Below are positions 10,790 to 20,109 of a stretch of DNA of 64,000 bases, in pieces. Made by a program: the position numbers and the translations under genes. The first letter of the stretch is position 1; each line of letters opens with the position of its first letter. Below the pieces are notes generated by a model. The model ran no database searches. It was not told the DNA's origin and worked only from the letters and a program-made list of their open reading frames with translations. The DNA comes from Thermoleophilia bacterium (GTDB lineage: Bacteria > Actinomycetota > Thermoleophilia > Gaiellales > SKUG01), in assembly GCA_025964555.1 (NCBI GenBank), contig JAOPYQ010000008.1, forward strand, positions 1 to 64,000, read 5' to 3'.

Positions 10790-11836
10790 ATGGATATGAA
10801 GATTGGAATTCTCACGGGCGGCGGCGACTGCCCCGGCCTCAACGCCGTCATCTCCTCCGTCGCCCGCCGCAGCTGGGACCACGGGCACGAGCTCATCGGT
10901 TTCAAGTACGGCTGGCGAGGCGTGATCGAAGACGACTCGATTCCGCTCACCCGCGACGTCGTGCGAGGCATCATGCGCGAGGGCGGGACGATCCTGCGTT
11001 CGAGCGGCGACAACCCGGCGCACGGTGGCGATCGCCCCGAGCGCGCGCTCGCCACCCTCAAGAAGCACCAGGTCGATGCGCTCATCGTGATCGGCGGCGA
11101 GGGCACCATGAAGGGCGCGCTCACCATGCATCGCGACCACGGCCTCGCCGTCGTGGGCGTGCCCAAGACGATCGACAACGACCTGCCCGGGACCGAGCTC
11201 ACGGTCGGCTTCGACAGCGCGCTCGCGATCGCGACCGAGGCGCTCGATCGCCTCGCGACCACCGCGGAGAGCCACGACCGCGTCATGGTCTGCGAAGTCA
11301 TGGGCCGAACGGCCGGCTGGCTCGCCATGTACGCCGGCATCGCCGGCGGCGCCGACGTCATCCTGCTGCCTGAGATGGACATGTCCGTCGAGGAAGCGTC
11401 CGAGATCGTGACCCGCCGTCACGGGCAGGGCCGCGACAGCTCCCTCATCGTCGTGGGCGAGGGCTACAACCTGCGCTCGACGACGGGGCTCTTCGACGAC
11501 GTGAACGTCGAACACGAACTCGACGCGTACGGATTTCCCCGCCTGGGCGGCATCTCCAACCACGTCGCACACGCCGTCGAGCAGCTCACGGGCTTCGAGA
11601 CCCGCGTCACCATCCTCGGACATGTGCAGCGCGGCGGGCCGCCCACTGCGCGCGATCGCGCGCTCGCGTCGCGCTTCGGGTTCCTCGCGGCCGACCTCGT
11701 CCACGAGGGCAACTTCGGGCAGCTCGTCGCCCAGGTCGGGCGAGACGTCCTGCCGGTTCCACTCGAACAGACGGAGGGCGACGCTCGGGTGATTCCCGAG
11801 GACGTCTTCGAGTTCGTTCGATCGTTCATGGGTTGA
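10790..11836 (+). CDS. pfkA: 6-phosphofructokinase (PfkA family)
   Basis: MKIGILTGGGDCPGLNAVI, GVPKTIDNDLPGTELTVGFDSAL, VCEVMGRTAGWLA. Confidence 0.95.
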   Translation: MDMKIGILTGGGDCPGLNAVISSVARRSWDHGHELIGFKYGWRGVIEDDSIPLTRDVVRGIMREGGTILRSSGDNPAHGGDRPERALATLKKHQVDALIVIGGEGTMKGALTMHRDHGLAVVGVPKTIDNDLPGTELTVGFDSALAIATEALDRLATTAESHDRVMVCEVMGRTAGWLAMYAGIAGGADVILLPEMDMSVEEASEIVTRRHGQGRDSSLIVVGEGYNLRSTTGLFDDVNVEHELDAYGFPRLGGISNHVAHAVEQLTGFETRVTILGHVQRGGPPTARDRALASRFGFLAADLVHEGNFGQLVAQVGRDVLPVPLEQTEGDARVIPEDVFEFVRSFMG

Positions 11837-11862
11837 GCACCAGGAAACACCGAAGGAAGATC

Positions 11863-13173
11863 ATGCGCCTCCCCTCCCTGCTTCACCGCCTCCGCGTCCT
11901 GCTGCCGACCGCCGTCGCCGGGGCCGCGGTGCTCCTCGTGCCGTCCAGCGCGTTCGCCGTGCCGACGATCACCGAGCTGACCCCTGCCACCGTGCAGGCG
12001 GGCAGCTCCGTCGTCGCAACCGGCACCGTCGCCCCCGTCGCGGCCGGCGAGCTCGTGCAGCTCGAGCAGCAGCTCGACGGCGCGTGGACGAAGGTCGGCC
12101 AGCTCGCCTCCACCGACGCAGGCGGCGCATGGCGCGTGACCTTCAATCCGCAGGTCGGCGGCCAGGTGCGGGCGACGCAGCTGTCGACGACCGGCGGCTC
12201 GAGCGCCGAGCTCGCCGTGCAGGTCGCGCCCAAGGTGTTGTCCGCCAAGCTCGCTCGCGGCACGATCTACCCGTTCCTGAACGCCCGCGCCACGTGGCGA
12301 GTTGCGCCAGCGACGTACCCGGACGGACGCGTCACGATCGACCTGTCGATCGATCGCCGCGCCGCCGGCACGGTCCAGGCGACCATCAGGCACGGCATCG
12401 TCACGGCGACGATCCCCACCAAGGGCGTCGGTCGCTTCAACGCCAAGCTCAACCTGCCGGCGCGAGGCGGGTTCGCCGAGACCAGCGCAGCAACGCCGCT
12501 CTCGTTCGTCGTACGGGGCGCTCGCGTGGGATCGGGATCGAGCCGGGCCTGGAACACCTCGCTGCGCGCCGCGCTCAGGTTCCGCGGCGTGCACGTGCCC
12601 GGCGGATCGAGCTTCGACTCGCGCATGGGTGAATCCGTGATCGCGTTCCACAAGGCATACGGTCGAGCGCGAACCACGACGTTCGAGGCGAGCGACTGGA
12701 AGCGGCTCACCCGCAGCGCGATCGCGGTCCGCGATCGCAGCGCCGGCCTGCACATCGAGATCGACAAGGGCCGCCAGATCCTCATGCAGGTGCGCAACGG
12801 CAAGCCCGTCATGGTGGTCCACGTCTCGTCGGGCGCGACCGGGAACACTCCGGCTGGTCGCTGGAAGGTGCAGTGGAAGGGCGACTGGGTGCCCTCGCTG
12901 TACGGCAGCCTGCTCTACAAGTCCATGGCGATCACGGGCGCCTACGCCATCCACGGCTATCCGAGCGTGCCGACGAGCCCCGCGAGCCACGGCTGCGTGC
13001 GCGTGCCGATGTGGATCGCCGCAACGCTCTATCGCCGCTCGCCCGTCGGAACCCCGATCTTCATCTACGAAGGACCGGGCACGACGCGCCCCTCGCTCGG
13101 CCGCGGGCATCGCGCCGACGTGCCGGAGCTCGCAGGCATCGACGCACGTCGCTGGGCCGACGAGGCGCTCTAG
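11863..13173 (+). CDS. L,D-transpeptidase (YkuD) with N-terminal Ig-like and peptidoglycan-binding-like regions
   Basis: Signal peptide; catalytic motif AIHGYPSVPTSPASHGCVRVPMW. Confidence 0.9.
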   Translation: MRLPSLLHRLRVLLPTAVAGAAVLLVPSSAFAVPTITELTPATVQAGSSVVATGTVAPVAAGELVQLEQQLDGAWTKVGQLASTDAGGAWRVTFNPQVGGQVRATQLSTTGGSSAELAVQVAPKVLSAKLARGTIYPFLNARATWRVAPATYPDGRVTIDLSIDRRAAGTVQATIRHGIVTATIPTKGVGRFNAKLNLPARGGFAETSAATPLSFVVRGARVGSGSSRAWNTSLRAALRFRGVHVPGGSSFDSRMGESVIAFHKAYGRARTTTFEASDWKRLTRSAIAVRDRSAGLHIEIDKGRQILMQVRNGKPVMVVHVSSGATGNTPAGRWKVQWKGDWVPSLYGSLLYKSMAITGAYAIHGYPSVPTSPASHGCVRVPMWIAATLYRRSPVGTPIFIYEGPGTTRPSLGRGHRADVPELAGIDARRWADEAL

Positions 13174-13254
13174 ACCTGCGGGGAAAGCTGATGGTCGGTG
13201 AAGTCGAACGGCCGGTGAGCTTTCAGTAGGTTCCGCGGATCGAGCGGCAGATTC

Positions 13255-14832
13255 GTGTCGGTGATCGGGGCCGGTCATCCGATCCATCCTCTGATGCCGA
13301 TAATCGGATCATTCCCGCTGCTCACTGCCTCGTTGGTGGCGCTTGCGATGCTCGTCGCCATGAGCGACCGTGCCACCGGCGCCACTGCGAACACGACGGT
13401 CGGCGCAGACGTGCTCGTCGCCTCCACGCTGGGAGCCGGTGGCTGCCTGCCCGGTGTCGCAGGAACCACGTCGTTCGGGACGATCGCCGCAGGCACGAGC
13501 GTGGTCGCCTCGAGCGACTGCACCGTCACGTGGGGCACGAACGCAGCGACGGCCATGCTGCGCATCTACCAGTCGGACCTCGCCGGGGTCGCGATGACCT
13601 CCGCCGGCCCCTCGGTCCCCGACTACGACCAGGGCACCAACGACTGGCTGCTCGGCAATGGTCACTTCGGTGCGTGCCTTCACGCCAAGGGCGCCACCAC
13701 CACCGCCGCCTGGACGCTCGACGGCAGCTGCGCCGCGGTCGACGGCGGCCACTGGAACGACGTCCCCAACAGCACGGTCAGCCTCGGCGCACGCGTCGCG
13801 TCGAGCGACAGCACCGGTTCGGTCGGCCTGCGCTTCGGACTCCGAACGCCCACCCTGCAGGCGGCGCAGGCGTACTCGGCGGGCATCACGTTCGAGGTCG
13901 TCGCACCCGATCCTGGACCGGGCGGCGCCCCCACCGCCGGCGCGGTCAACATCGCCGGCACCGCCGCCCTGGGCCAGACACTCACCGCCAACCCGTCCGG
14001 CTGGAACATGGGCAGCCCCGCCGGCTCCTACGCCTACCAGTGGGTGCGCTGCGGTACCGGCGGCGGCACCTGCGTCGACATCGCCGGCCAGACCGGCGCA
14101 AGCTACGTCGTTTCCGGCGCGGATGGTGGTCGGACCCTTCGCCTGCGCATCGACGTGTCGAACGTCTATGGCTCGGCGTCCGCGACCAGCACGCAGTCGG
14201 CCGTCATCATCGATGCCGTCGGCGACGAGGGGGGCACCAACGCGACGACCATCTCGAACGCCACCACCCTCACGGTCACCAGGCCGCCAAATGCATTCGA
14301 AGGCGACGTGCTGGTCGCGCAGGTAGTGGTGCGCGACGGCACCGATGTCGCCTTCACGACCGTCCCGGCCGGATGGGTGCTCATCCGGCGCACGGACGAG
14401 AGCAACCGCGTCGCCATGGCCACCTACCGGAAGATCCTGACGGCCGCCGAGCCCGCCGGGTACACGTGGATCTGGAACGTGAGCGACCGGGCGACGATCG
14501 GCGTGGAGGCGTTCAGCGCCGTCGATCCCACCACACCTGTATCGATCTCCTCCGGCAACACGGGCTCGAGCGCGCTCGCCACCGCCACCGGCATCGCGGT
14601 TCCCGACAACAACTCCACGCTCGTCGCGATGTACGGCAGCCGCGACACCCTGACCTACACCGACAACAACGCGATGAACGCGCTCTGGCAGCTCGCGGGT
14701 GGCGGCGGCAACGTCGGCGCGTTCGGACGCTGGAAGCTCATCAACTCCGGCGCATCCGGCAATCGGACCGCGACGCTCTCGAGCGGCAGCGACTGGGTGG
14801 CGCAGCTCATCGCGCTCAAGCCGCGTCCATAG
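13255..14832 (+). CDS. Secreted multidomain protein: uncharacterised FGACL/WTLDG domain, YQW-RC Ig-like domain, C-terminal beta-sandwich-like domain
   Basis: Signal peptide; N-domain shared with the 38407-40332 product; AYQWVRCGTGGGTCVDIAGQTGASY Ig-like unit. Confidence 0.8.
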   Translation: MSVIGAGHPIHPLMPIIGSFPLLTASLVALAMLVAMSDRATGATANTTVGADVLVASTLGAGGCLPGVAGTTSFGTIAAGTSVVASSDCTVTWGTNAATAMLRIYQSDLAGVAMTSAGPSVPDYDQGTNDWLLGNGHFGACLHAKGATTTAAWTLDGSCAAVDGGHWNDVPNSTVSLGARVASSDSTGSVGLRFGLRTPTLQAAQAYSAGITFEVVAPDPGPGGAPTAGAVNIAGTAALGQTLTANPSGWNMGSPAGSYAYQWVRCGTGGGTCVDIAGQTGASYVVSGADGGRTLRLRIDVSNVYGSASATSTQSAVIIDAVGDEGGTNATTISNATTLTVTRPPNAFEGDVLVAQVVVRDGTDVAFTTVPAGWVLIRRTDESNRVAMATYRKILTAAEPAGYTWIWNVSDRATIGVEAFSAVDPTTPVSISSGNTGSSALATATGIAVPDNNSTLVAMYGSRDTLTYTDNNAMNALWQLAGGGGNVGAFGRWKLINSGASGNRTATLSSGSDWVAQLIALKPRP

Positions 14833-14839
14833 ACGAGTG

Positions 14840-15664
14840 TCAGTGCTCGAGCGCGAGGTCGGCGTAGACCGCCAGCGCACTCGACAGCCCGGTGTCGAGG
14901 TGCCCCTCGTCGAGCAGCAACGCATCCACGCCCGCCCGGTGCAGGCGCGCGACCTGGTCGAGCGCCTCGATCGACTCGCTGATCACGGGCCAGCCCACCG
15001 GAACGTCGGCGAGCAGCTCGAAGGTGCGGTCCACGTCGACGGTGCCCGACGCATCGCGGTTGTCGATGTTGATCACGTCGACGTCGGTCTCGAGCGCGAA
15101 CTCCAGCTCGTCGTCGGACTGCACCGACAGCACGATCTCCATGCCCAGCTCGTGCGCCGCGCGGACGATCGCCACGAGCGAATCCGAGGGCGGCGCGTCG
15201 AGCTGCGCGAGCTCGTCGGCATCCGGCTCGCGACCGACATAGACGGTCGCTGGCGTCAGCAGCGCGTCGGCGCCGGCTGCGCGCAGCGCATAGACCTGGC
15301 GAACGTCGACCACATAGTCACGCGCGATCACCGGCAAGGTGCTGCCCGCGCGAGCGGCTCGCAGGTCGTCGTGCGACCCACCGCTCAGCTTCGGTTCGGT
15401 GACGACGCTCACCGCGCTCGCGCCGGCCCGTTCGCACTCGAGCGCGACCGCTCCCACGTCGAGCGACGGGTTGATCGTGCCGCGACGGAGCGTCGCACGC
15501 TTGGGCTCGACGATGAGCCCGAGCACGTCCTCGCTCAGCACCTCGCTGAGCGACCGCGCAGGCGGCGCCTCGGCAGCGGCGGCTCGCAGCGACCCGAGGT
15601 CGGCGAGCTCGTCGCTGGTCCAGGTGCGTCGTGCATGGTCGATGGCGTCGGAGATGTCACTCAT
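14840..15664 (-). CDS. Indole-3-glycerol-phosphate-synthase-like TIM barrel, divergent active site
   Basis: VEPKRATLRRGTI, SVVTEPKLSGGS, LPVIARDYVVDVRQVYALRAAGADALL, NIDNRD, VISES align with TrpC but two catalytic positions differ. Confidence 0.8.
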   Translation of the reverse strand: MSDISDAIDHARRTWTSDELADLGSLRAAAAEAPPARSLSEVLSEDVLGLIVEPKRATLRRGTINPSLDVGAVALECERAGASAVSVVTEPKLSGGSHDDLRAARAGSTLPVIARDYVVDVRQVYALRAAGADALLTPATVYVGREPDADELAQLDAPPSDSLVAIVRAAHELGMEIVLSVQSDDELEFALETDVDVINIDNRDASGTVDVDRTFELLADVPVGWPVISESIEALDQVARLHRAGVDALLLDEGHLDTGLSSALAVYADLALEH

Positions 15665-16389
15665 GACGGTGTGTCTCGTACCTCGCGTGCGTGTCGTTCC
15701 TGGCCGATGATCGTGACTGCGTTGCCGCTCCCGACGCGTACCGCGCCCGCGGCCACGAGCGCCTCCGCGTCGTCGAGCGTCGCGACGCCGCCCACGGCGA
15801 CGATCGCGATGTCCGCCGGCAGGTGCTCGCGCAGGCTGCGAACGTGCTGCTCGGTGACGGCACGCGGCTGGTGCCCGGATCCGGTCTGAAGAAATCCTGC
15901 GGACGTGTCGTGCAGGCGCTCGAGCACGGGACGGACGTGGTCGAGGTCGAGCATCGTCGTCTCGAGCACGATCGTCAGATCGGCACGACCCCGCGCGCTG
16001 TTGAGCGCCGACCACCACGCATGGCCGAGCACGCGATCGAGCTCCGCGCGCGCCACGTCCGGATCGCCGCCGGCCCCGAGCGCGGAGTGGTCGAGCATGA
16101 TCGCGAGTTCGTTGGCCCCGTCAGCGAGGGCGCTGTCGCACGCGGCGAGCTTTGTGTTGGGTGTGTCCTGGCCGAAGGGGAAGCCGACCGCGGCACGCAC
16201 GCGCGTGCTGGATCCTGCAAGGGCGGCCGCGGCAAGTGCCACGTGAGCAGGCCACACGCACACCGTCGCCAGGTGCGCCTCGCGCGCTCGCAGGCATCCG
16301 ACCCGGACCTCGTCACGGGTGACGAGCGGCTGCAGCAGGTGCAGTTCCAGGCTCTTGGCGATCGAGATCCCGCTCAACTCGCGAGCCAC
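15661..16389 (-). CDS. Deoxyribose-phosphate-aldolase-like TIM barrel lacking the canonical catalytic Lys residues
   Basis: VCVWPAHV, VGFPFGQDTPNTKLA, GANELAIML, LETTMLD, AGFLQTGSG, VGGVAT follow DeoC order; ATGA overlap with the downstream gene. Confidence 0.8.
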   Translation of the reverse strand: MARELSGISIAKSLELHLLQPLVTRDEVRVGCLRAREAHLATVCVWPAHVALAAAALAGSSTRVRAAVGFPFGQDTPNTKLAACDSALADGANELAIMLDHSALGAGGDPDVARAELDRVLGHAWWSALNSARGRADLTIVLETTMLDLDHVRPVLERLHDTSAGFLQTGSGHQPRAVTEQHVRSLREHLPADIAIVAVGGVATLDDAEALVAAGAVRVGSGNAVTIIGQERHAREVRDTPS

Positions 16390-16754
16390 CCGATGGCGAC
16401 GGCGATGAGCACGAGCACGACCGCCAGGCCGAGCATCGGCAGCAGCAGGTACCGGAAGCCGCCCTGACCGTGTGTGGTGCCGCGCGGCACCTCGCCGTAG
16501 GAGGACTTCTCCCGTCGCGAGAGGTCGCGCAGCTGCGCGGCGACGCGCCCCTTGGGTCCCAGGTCGCCGCTCACGATGCCGGGGACCACGTGTCGGCCGA
16601 CTTCCTTGTCGGCCCAGGTCGCGTCGGTGGCGGCGGCCGCGTGCTCAACGAGGTTCTCGGCCTTCGCCTTCGCGTCGACGCGCTCAGGCTCCACCACGCG
16701 CGGATCGGGCGTGGCTGCGTCGGAGCTGTCGGGACTCGGAGGGTCGTCGTCCAT
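16374..16754 (-). CDS. Hypothetical single-pass membrane protein
   Basis: MDDDPPSPDSSDAATPDP... with C-terminal TM FRYLLLPMLGLAVVLVLIAVAIGWLAS. Confidence 0.6.
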   Translation of the reverse strand: MDDDPPSPDSSDAATPDPRVVEPERVDAKAKAENLVEHAAAATDATWADKEVGRHVVPGIVSGDLGPKGRVAAQLRDLSRREKSSYGEVPRGTTHGQGGFRYLLLPMLGLAVVLVLIAVAIGWLAS

Positions 16755-16764
16755 CGTCGGAATG

Positions 16765-17745
16765 CTATAGCCCGGCTCGGGCGAGCCACGTCGCATCATC
16801 ACGCCAATGCTTGCGAACCTTCACTCGCAGCGACAGGTGCAGGCGGGTGTCGAGCTGCTCCTCGATCATCCTGCGCGCGGCGATTCCGATGTCGCGGATC
16901 TGCTCGCCCTTGGCGCCGACCACGATCCCGACCTGGCTCTGGCGCTCGACCCAGATGGTGCACTCTGCCTGCAGGAGACCGTCACCATCCTCGAACAGGT
17001 CGTCGACGGTCACCGCGCTCGCGTGCGGGAGCTCCTCGCGCAGGTGGGCGAGCGTCGCCTCGCGCACGTACTCGGCGATGCGTTCCTCGTCGCGCATGTC
17101 GACGACATCCTCGTCACCGAACCACGCGGGTCCCTCGGGCAGCAGCGCCGTGAGTTCGTCGAGCAGGCCGTCGACCCCGTCGCCGTCGAGCGCACTGATC
17201 GGTACGAGCGCCGCGAAGTCGCGTCCCTTGAGCAGGTCGGTCATCGCGTTGATGCGCTGCATGATGACGTCCGGCTTGATCCGGTCGACCTTGTTGAGCG
17301 CGAGCACGACCGGCTTGTTCGTCGCGAGCACCATGTCGGCGACGCGTCGCTCCCCCGCGCCGGGCTCGTCGATGACGTCGATGACCCACAGCACGATGTC
17401 GACGTCGCGGAAGCTGCCCTCCACGGACTGCTGCATGCGCTCGGTCATGCGGTCCATCGGCTTCTGGCTGCCGGGCAGGTCGACGAACACGAGCTGGGCG
17501 TCCTCGCGGCGCGCGACGGCCCGGACGATGCGGCGCGTGGTCTGCGCGATCGGCGACACGATGGCGACGTGATGGCCGACGATACGGTTCACGAGCGTCG
17601 ACTTGCCGGCGTTCGGGCGGCCGGCGACGGCGATGAAGCCGCTGCGACGCACCTCGGTCCCGGCTGATGCACCGAAGAACGCGTCGATCGCGTTGGGCGC
17701 CTCGGTCGAGCCGGGCGCTTCGGGAGTGTCGGGGGTGTCGCTCAC
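16765..17745 (-). CDS. era: GTPase Era
   Basis: AGRPNAGKST, VDLPGSQKP, NKVD, C-terminal KH region VGAKGEQIRDIGIAARRMIEEQL; GTG start overlapping cdd stop. Confidence 0.93.
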   Translation of the reverse strand: MSDTPDTPEAPGSTEAPNAIDAFFGASAGTEVRRSGFIAVAGRPNAGKSTLVNRIVGHHVAIVSPIAQTTRRIVRAVARREDAQLVFVDLPGSQKPMDRMTERMQQSVEGSFRDVDIVLWVIDVIDEPGAGERRVADMVLATNKPVVLALNKVDRIKPDVIMQRINAMTDLLKGRDFAALVPISALDGDGVDGLLDELTALLPEGPAWFGDEDVVDMRDEERIAEYVREATLAHLREELPHASAVTVDDLFEDGDGLLQAECTIWVERQSQVGIVVGAKGEQIRDIGIAARRMIEEQLDTRLHLSLRVKVRKHWRDDATWLARAGL

Positions 17746-18164
17746 GCTTCGAGGGCGTCGGGAACGAAGGCGGCCGGCAGCAGGGCCGCGACGGGGCCTT
17801 CGATGTACTCGCCTGCGGAGACGAACGCGACGGTCGCGTCGGGCGCGAGCTCGGCGATGAACTGGCGGCACATCCCGCACGGCTGGCCATCGGGTCCGTC
17901 GACGTGCACGGCGATGCGCTCGATCGATCGCGGGTCGCGGCCTTCGGCGACCGCTCGAACGAGTGCGGTGCGCTCCCCGCAGATGGTGAGGCCGAACGAT
18001 GCGTTCTCGACGTTGCAGCCGGTCACGACGGTGCCGTCAGGAAACTGCAGGGCGGCGCCGACGCGGAAGTCCGAGTAGGGCACGTAGGCGTGCTGCGACG
18101 CGGCGCGCGCGGCTGCGCGCAGCTCGATCGATTCGGGACTCGCGGGTGTGAAGTTCGGGGCCAT
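17742..18164 (-). CDS. cdd: Cytidine deaminase
   Basis: AYVPYSDFRVGAAL, GCNVENASFGLTICGERTALV, PCGMCRQF. Confidence 0.94.
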   Translation of the reverse strand: MAPNFTPASPESIELRAAARAASQHAYVPYSDFRVGAALQFPDGTVVTGCNVENASFGLTICGERTALVRAVAEGRDPRSIERIAVHVDGPDGQPCGMCRQFIAELAPDATVAFVSAGEYIEGPVAALLPAAFVPDALEA

Positions 18165-18185
18165 GCCTGCATCCTAGTCGCGAGC

Positions 18186-18794
18186 TCACAGCACCGGCGC
18201 CAGAATCGCACCTCCAGCGGGTGCCGGGGCGGGATTCGACGTCGGGCTGGCAACCGGAGCGGAAGCGACACGTGGCGCTGGAGTGGGTGCGCGCGCAGCA
18301 GCAGGTGTGACCTGGTGGACGGGCACGCGCGGCGTGGGCACCGCGTGGTGGTGCGCGTGTCGCGGCACGTGTCGGGTCGGGTGCGCGGGCGTGCCCGCGC
18401 TGATCCGCCTCGTGCGGGAGCGTGATCGGGTGGTCGGGGCGGGCTCGGCGTCGAGGCGCACGGCCTGCGGAGCTGGATCGGCTCGCGGCTCCATCCCCGC
18501 TTCAGCGATGCCCGCGTCGGCGCCGGGCGCGGACGCGCGATCGGCGCCGCCGCCGGGCCACGGCGCGACGAGCAGGATGGCGACGATCGCCGCGACGGAG
18601 ACGGACCCGCGTCGCACGAACATGCGTCGTCGCTCCGTGCGCGCGAGCTCGGCGTCGGTGGGTGGCGGGTCGAGCAGGAAGGTGCGCACGTCGATGTCGG
18701 AGCGGTCGACGCGTCCGAGCAGCACGTCCTCGATCCGCTCGCGCGGGTCACTCGACGTGGATGGCTGCAGGTCCTGTGGCACGAGGGGTTCCAT
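18186..18794 (-). CDS. Hypothetical single-pass membrane protein with Arg/His/Pro-rich C-terminus
   Basis: TM VSVAAIVAILLVAPWP; low-complexity tail. Confidence 0.55.
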   Translation of the reverse strand: MEPLVPQDLQPSTSSDPRERIEDVLLGRVDRSDIDVRTFLLDPPPTDAELARTERRRMFVRRGSVSVAAIVAILLVAPWPGGGADRASAPGADAGIAEAGMEPRADPAPQAVRLDAEPAPTTRSRSRTRRISAGTPAHPTRHVPRHAHHHAVPTPRVPVHQVTPAAARAPTPAPRVASAPVASPTSNPAPAPAGGAILAPVL

Positions 18795-18914
18795 GTCTGG
18801 ATCGTCGCGCGTACCGGGCCGCAGGTGTCACCCGATTCGTGCCAACTTCGTGCCGAGAGTCACACGATCGCGTGACGATGTCAGTCGCGCCGCACAGAGT
18901 TGTGGCTACAACCT

Positions 18915-20036
18915 CTAGGCCGCGACGGCCGGCGGCACGAGCAGTGCGAGCGTGAGCGCCTGCGCGACGCTCGCGCGCGACGTGACCTGCACGTACGTGC
19001 TGCCCGCAGGCAGCGCGGCCTGTAGCACGTCGCCGCTGCGCCCGATCGCTCCGGCCTGCGTCCACACGCCGGCCTCGGACGCGAATGCCACATCCGGCGC
19101 CGCCCCCCCGTGCCATGCGACGCGGAACCCGAGCACGCTCGGTGCATCGATGCGGATCCAGGTGCCCCACACGGCGCCGGGCTCCACCGCGACGTCCCAG
19201 GTGGGACCGTCGAGCCACGTCGTGACCGGCGCAGGCACCCCGGCTGCGACGGCGGGTGCAACGCCGAACGCCGTCGCCATGTCCACTCCACCGCTCGGAT
19301 CGCCGTGCATGCCAGCGCCCTCGGCATGCTGTCGCCCCTGGTCGACCTGCGCACCGAGCGCGCGCCAGGTGGCCAGCGCGCCGCAGCCCAGCAAGGGGAT
19401 CATGCTCGCGGCGACCAGCCCGACCCCCGCGAAGCCGAACATGCCGCCGATCGCGTTGAGGACGAGGCCGACGAGCGCGAGCGGCAATACCGCGAACGAC
19501 GCTGCAACGCCCCCGCCCAACATGATCGCGACGACGCGAAGGTGATGGCCACGCAGTGCGCGCAGGGCGCTGCGCGGAAGCCAGCCACGGTCGTGGTGTA
19601 CGACGGCGCAGGTTGCGAGCAGCACCGGTCCGATCGTGAAGACGAACACCGCGAACGCAAGAGGCACGGTCAGCAGTCCGAGCACGGGCACCATCGACGC
19701 CGAACGCAGTGCGAGCCACGTCGCGGCGATCGGGACCACCGCCACACTGCCGACCTGCGTCATGAGGCGTGGCAGGTCCGTGAAGACCTCGTACGCGGCG
19801 TCCTGCAGGTCGTCGTCGTAACCCGCCTCGGTCGCGAGCGCCACCCGGATCGACACCGCGATGAGCAGCAGCAGCTCGACGGAGCCGACGAGGATGCGCA
19901 GGCGCAGGTCGCCCGCGTCACCACCTCGGAACAGCGTGAGCCCGAGCAGCACCGCGCCGGCCGCGAGCACGGTGAGCTGGCCGCGCCACGAGGCGCGGGC
20001 ACGCCGCAGGGTGTCGACGAGCGTCGAGGTGACCAT
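18915..20036 (-). CDS. Hypothetical multi-pass membrane protein
   Basis: Several hydrophobic segments (VPVLGLLTVPLAFAVFVFTIGPVLLATCAVVHH...). Confidence 0.65.
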   Translation of the reverse strand: MVTSTLVDTLRRARASWRGQLTVLAAGAVLLGLTLFRGGDAGDLRLRILVGSVELLLLIAVSIRVALATEAGYDDDLQDAAYEVFTDLPRLMTQVGSVAVVPIAATWLALRSASMVPVLGLLTVPLAFAVFVFTIGPVLLATCAVVHHDRGWLPRSALRALRGHHLRVVAIMLGGGVAASFAVLPLALVGLVLNAIGGMFGFAGVGLVAASMIPLLGCGALATWRALGAQVDQGRQHAEGAGMHGDPSGGVDMATAFGVAPAVAAGVPAPVTTWLDGPTWDVAVEPGAVWGTWIRIDAPSVLGFRVAWHGGAAPDVAFASEAGVWTQAGAIGRSGDVLQAALPAGSTYVQVTSRASVAQALTLALLVPPAVAA

Positions 20037-20109
20037 CACGGCCCCATCGGCATCGGCGCGACGCGCCTTGATGCCGCATCCCGACGCCGTTCGCGACGCC
20101 ACGCGGGGC

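Noticed and set aside
14840-16018. Long upstream extension of the IGPS-like ORF to 16018
   Set aside because: The extension is the out-of-frame overlap with the DeoC-like gene; MSDISDAIDHARR at 15664 with ATGA coupling is the natural start.
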